Shown here piece after piece: positions 63,323 through 64,000 of a DNA stretch of 64,000 nt. The DNA comes from Eutreptiella sp. 'Long Island Sound 2002'. Its lineage: Eukaryota > Euglenozoa > Euglenophyceae > Eutreptiales > Eutreptiaceae. The stretch covers positions 6,278,430 through 6,342,429 of the forward strand of contig OZ038383.1 in assembly GCA_964036045.1 (NCBI GenBank), in the 5' to 3' direction. The notes under the pieces were generated by a model. The model did no database searches. It was not told the DNA's origin and saw only the letters and a list, made by a program, of their open reading frames with translations. The stretch's first letter is position 1, and the number at the start of each line of letters is the position of its first letter. Made by a program: the position numbers and the translations under genes.

Positions 63323-64000
63323 AGGTCCGTTGAAAATGAGTAGGAGGGAGTTGAAAATGAGCAGGAGGGAGTGCAAAATGAGTAGGAGGGAGTTGAAAAT
63401 GAGCAGGGGGGAGGTGAAAATGAGCAGCAGGGAGATGAAAATGAGCAGGGGGGAGTGGATGTTCACTTGGAGGGAGTTGAAAATGAGCAGCAGGGAGTTG
63501 AAAATGAGCAGGGGGGAGTGGACTTTCACTTGGAGGGAGTTGAAAATGAGCAGGGGGGAGTTGAAAATGAGCAGCAGGGAGCTGAAAATGAGTAGGAGGG
63601 AGTGGATTTTCACTTGGAGGGAGTTGAAAATGAGCAGGGGGGAGTTGAAAATGAGTAGGAGGGAGTGAATGTTCACTTGGAGGGAGTTGAAAATGAGCAG
63701 GGGGGAGTTGAAAATGAGTAGGAGGGAGTTGAAAATGAGTAGAAGGGAGTGGATTTTCACTTGGAGGGAGTTGAAAATGAGCAGGGGGGAGTTGAAAATG
63801 AGCAGCAGGGAGTTGAAAATGAGTAGAAGGGAGTGGCTTTTCACTTGGAGGGAGTTGAAAATGAGCAGGGGGGAGTTGAAAATGAGTAGGAGGAAGTGGA
63901 CGTTGACTTGGAGGGAGTTGAAAATGAGCAGGGGGGAGTTGAAAATGAGTAGGAGGGAGTTAAAAATGAGTAGGAGGGTGTGGACGTTCACTTGGAGGGA
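63323..64000 (+). repeat. 21-bp minisatellite
   Basis: Units of GAGTTGAAAATGAGCAGGGGG and close variants (AGTAGGAGG, AGCAGCAGG), with GTGGA-TTTTCACTTGGAGG inserted every two to five units. Because units are 21 bp, frames stay open on both strands (63,284-63,991 minus encodes LLLIFNS repeats). The array continues past the window end. Confidence 0.95.

Noticed and set aside
63284-63991. A 235-codon minus frame encoding LLLIFNS repeats
   Set aside because: A by-product of a 21-bp tandem repeat, which keeps all frames without stops open. No start context and no domain.

Overview
The window looks like nuclear DNA of a unicellular eukaryote, most likely an alga or other protist. It has spliced-looking genes of unknown function, LTR and tyrosine-recombinase retroelements, a MULE transposase, satellites, tRNA-like sequences and very many poly-C/poly-G runs. 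There are no operons, bacterial-type genes, rRNA genes or CRISPR arrays. The species cannot be named from the sequence. Host genes appear only as a few probable exons. Most of the window is mobile or repetitive DNA.

Layout. 1-7.9 kb: a ~185-bp dispersed satellite (family S), a second dispersed repeat (family R), an inverted pair of tRNA-like sequences, a probable C2-domain exon, a GC-rich hairpin array at 4.97-5.31 kb and a coiled-coil/membrane exon candidate near 7 kb. 7,948-18,649 (minus): complete chromovirus-type Ty3/gypsy element 'Chromo-I', with 532-bp LTRs, a perfect 5-bp target duplication and several disabling changes. 19.3-24.7 kb and 35.8-39.4 kb (minus): unit A of an ~8.3-kb segmental duplication. 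It holds a DIRS-like tyrosine-recombinase retroelement ('element X': gag-like, YR, RT) followed upstream by a multi-exon gene of unknown function ('gene U'). Unit A is split at the 3' end of gene U by 24,692-35,795 (plus), a second, younger chromovirus 'Chromo-II' with 725-bp LTRs. 40.6-49.9 kb (minus): unit B, the second copy of X plus gene U, carrying a private ~1.06-kb insertion. 50.4-51.7 kb: an unknown plus-strand gene ('gene V'), divergent from gene U. 51.9-57.7 kb: fragments of X, S and R repeats, an inverted repeat and a C-rich tract. 57.7-59.7 kb: a 53-bp satellite with higher-order structure. 59,729-63,235 (plus): an intact MULE-type transposase. 63.3-64 kb: a 21-bp minisatellite.

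Main points. (1) The MULE transposase has an N-terminal ubiquitin-like domain ending in RLRGG, the motif that deubiquitinases cleave after. (2) Both chromoviruses carry a phage-Dam-like (NPPF) adenine-methyltransferase-type module between protease and reverse transcriptase. (3) In both, gag and pol share one frame, separated by a single TAG followed by GGG, which suggests stop-codon readthrough. (4) A 20-bp palindrome (CTGGGCGAAATTTCGCCCAG and variants) recurs in introns and at gene ends around genes U, V and X. Functions given for the transposon proteins rest on motifs seen in the sequence. Genes U and V are not recognised.
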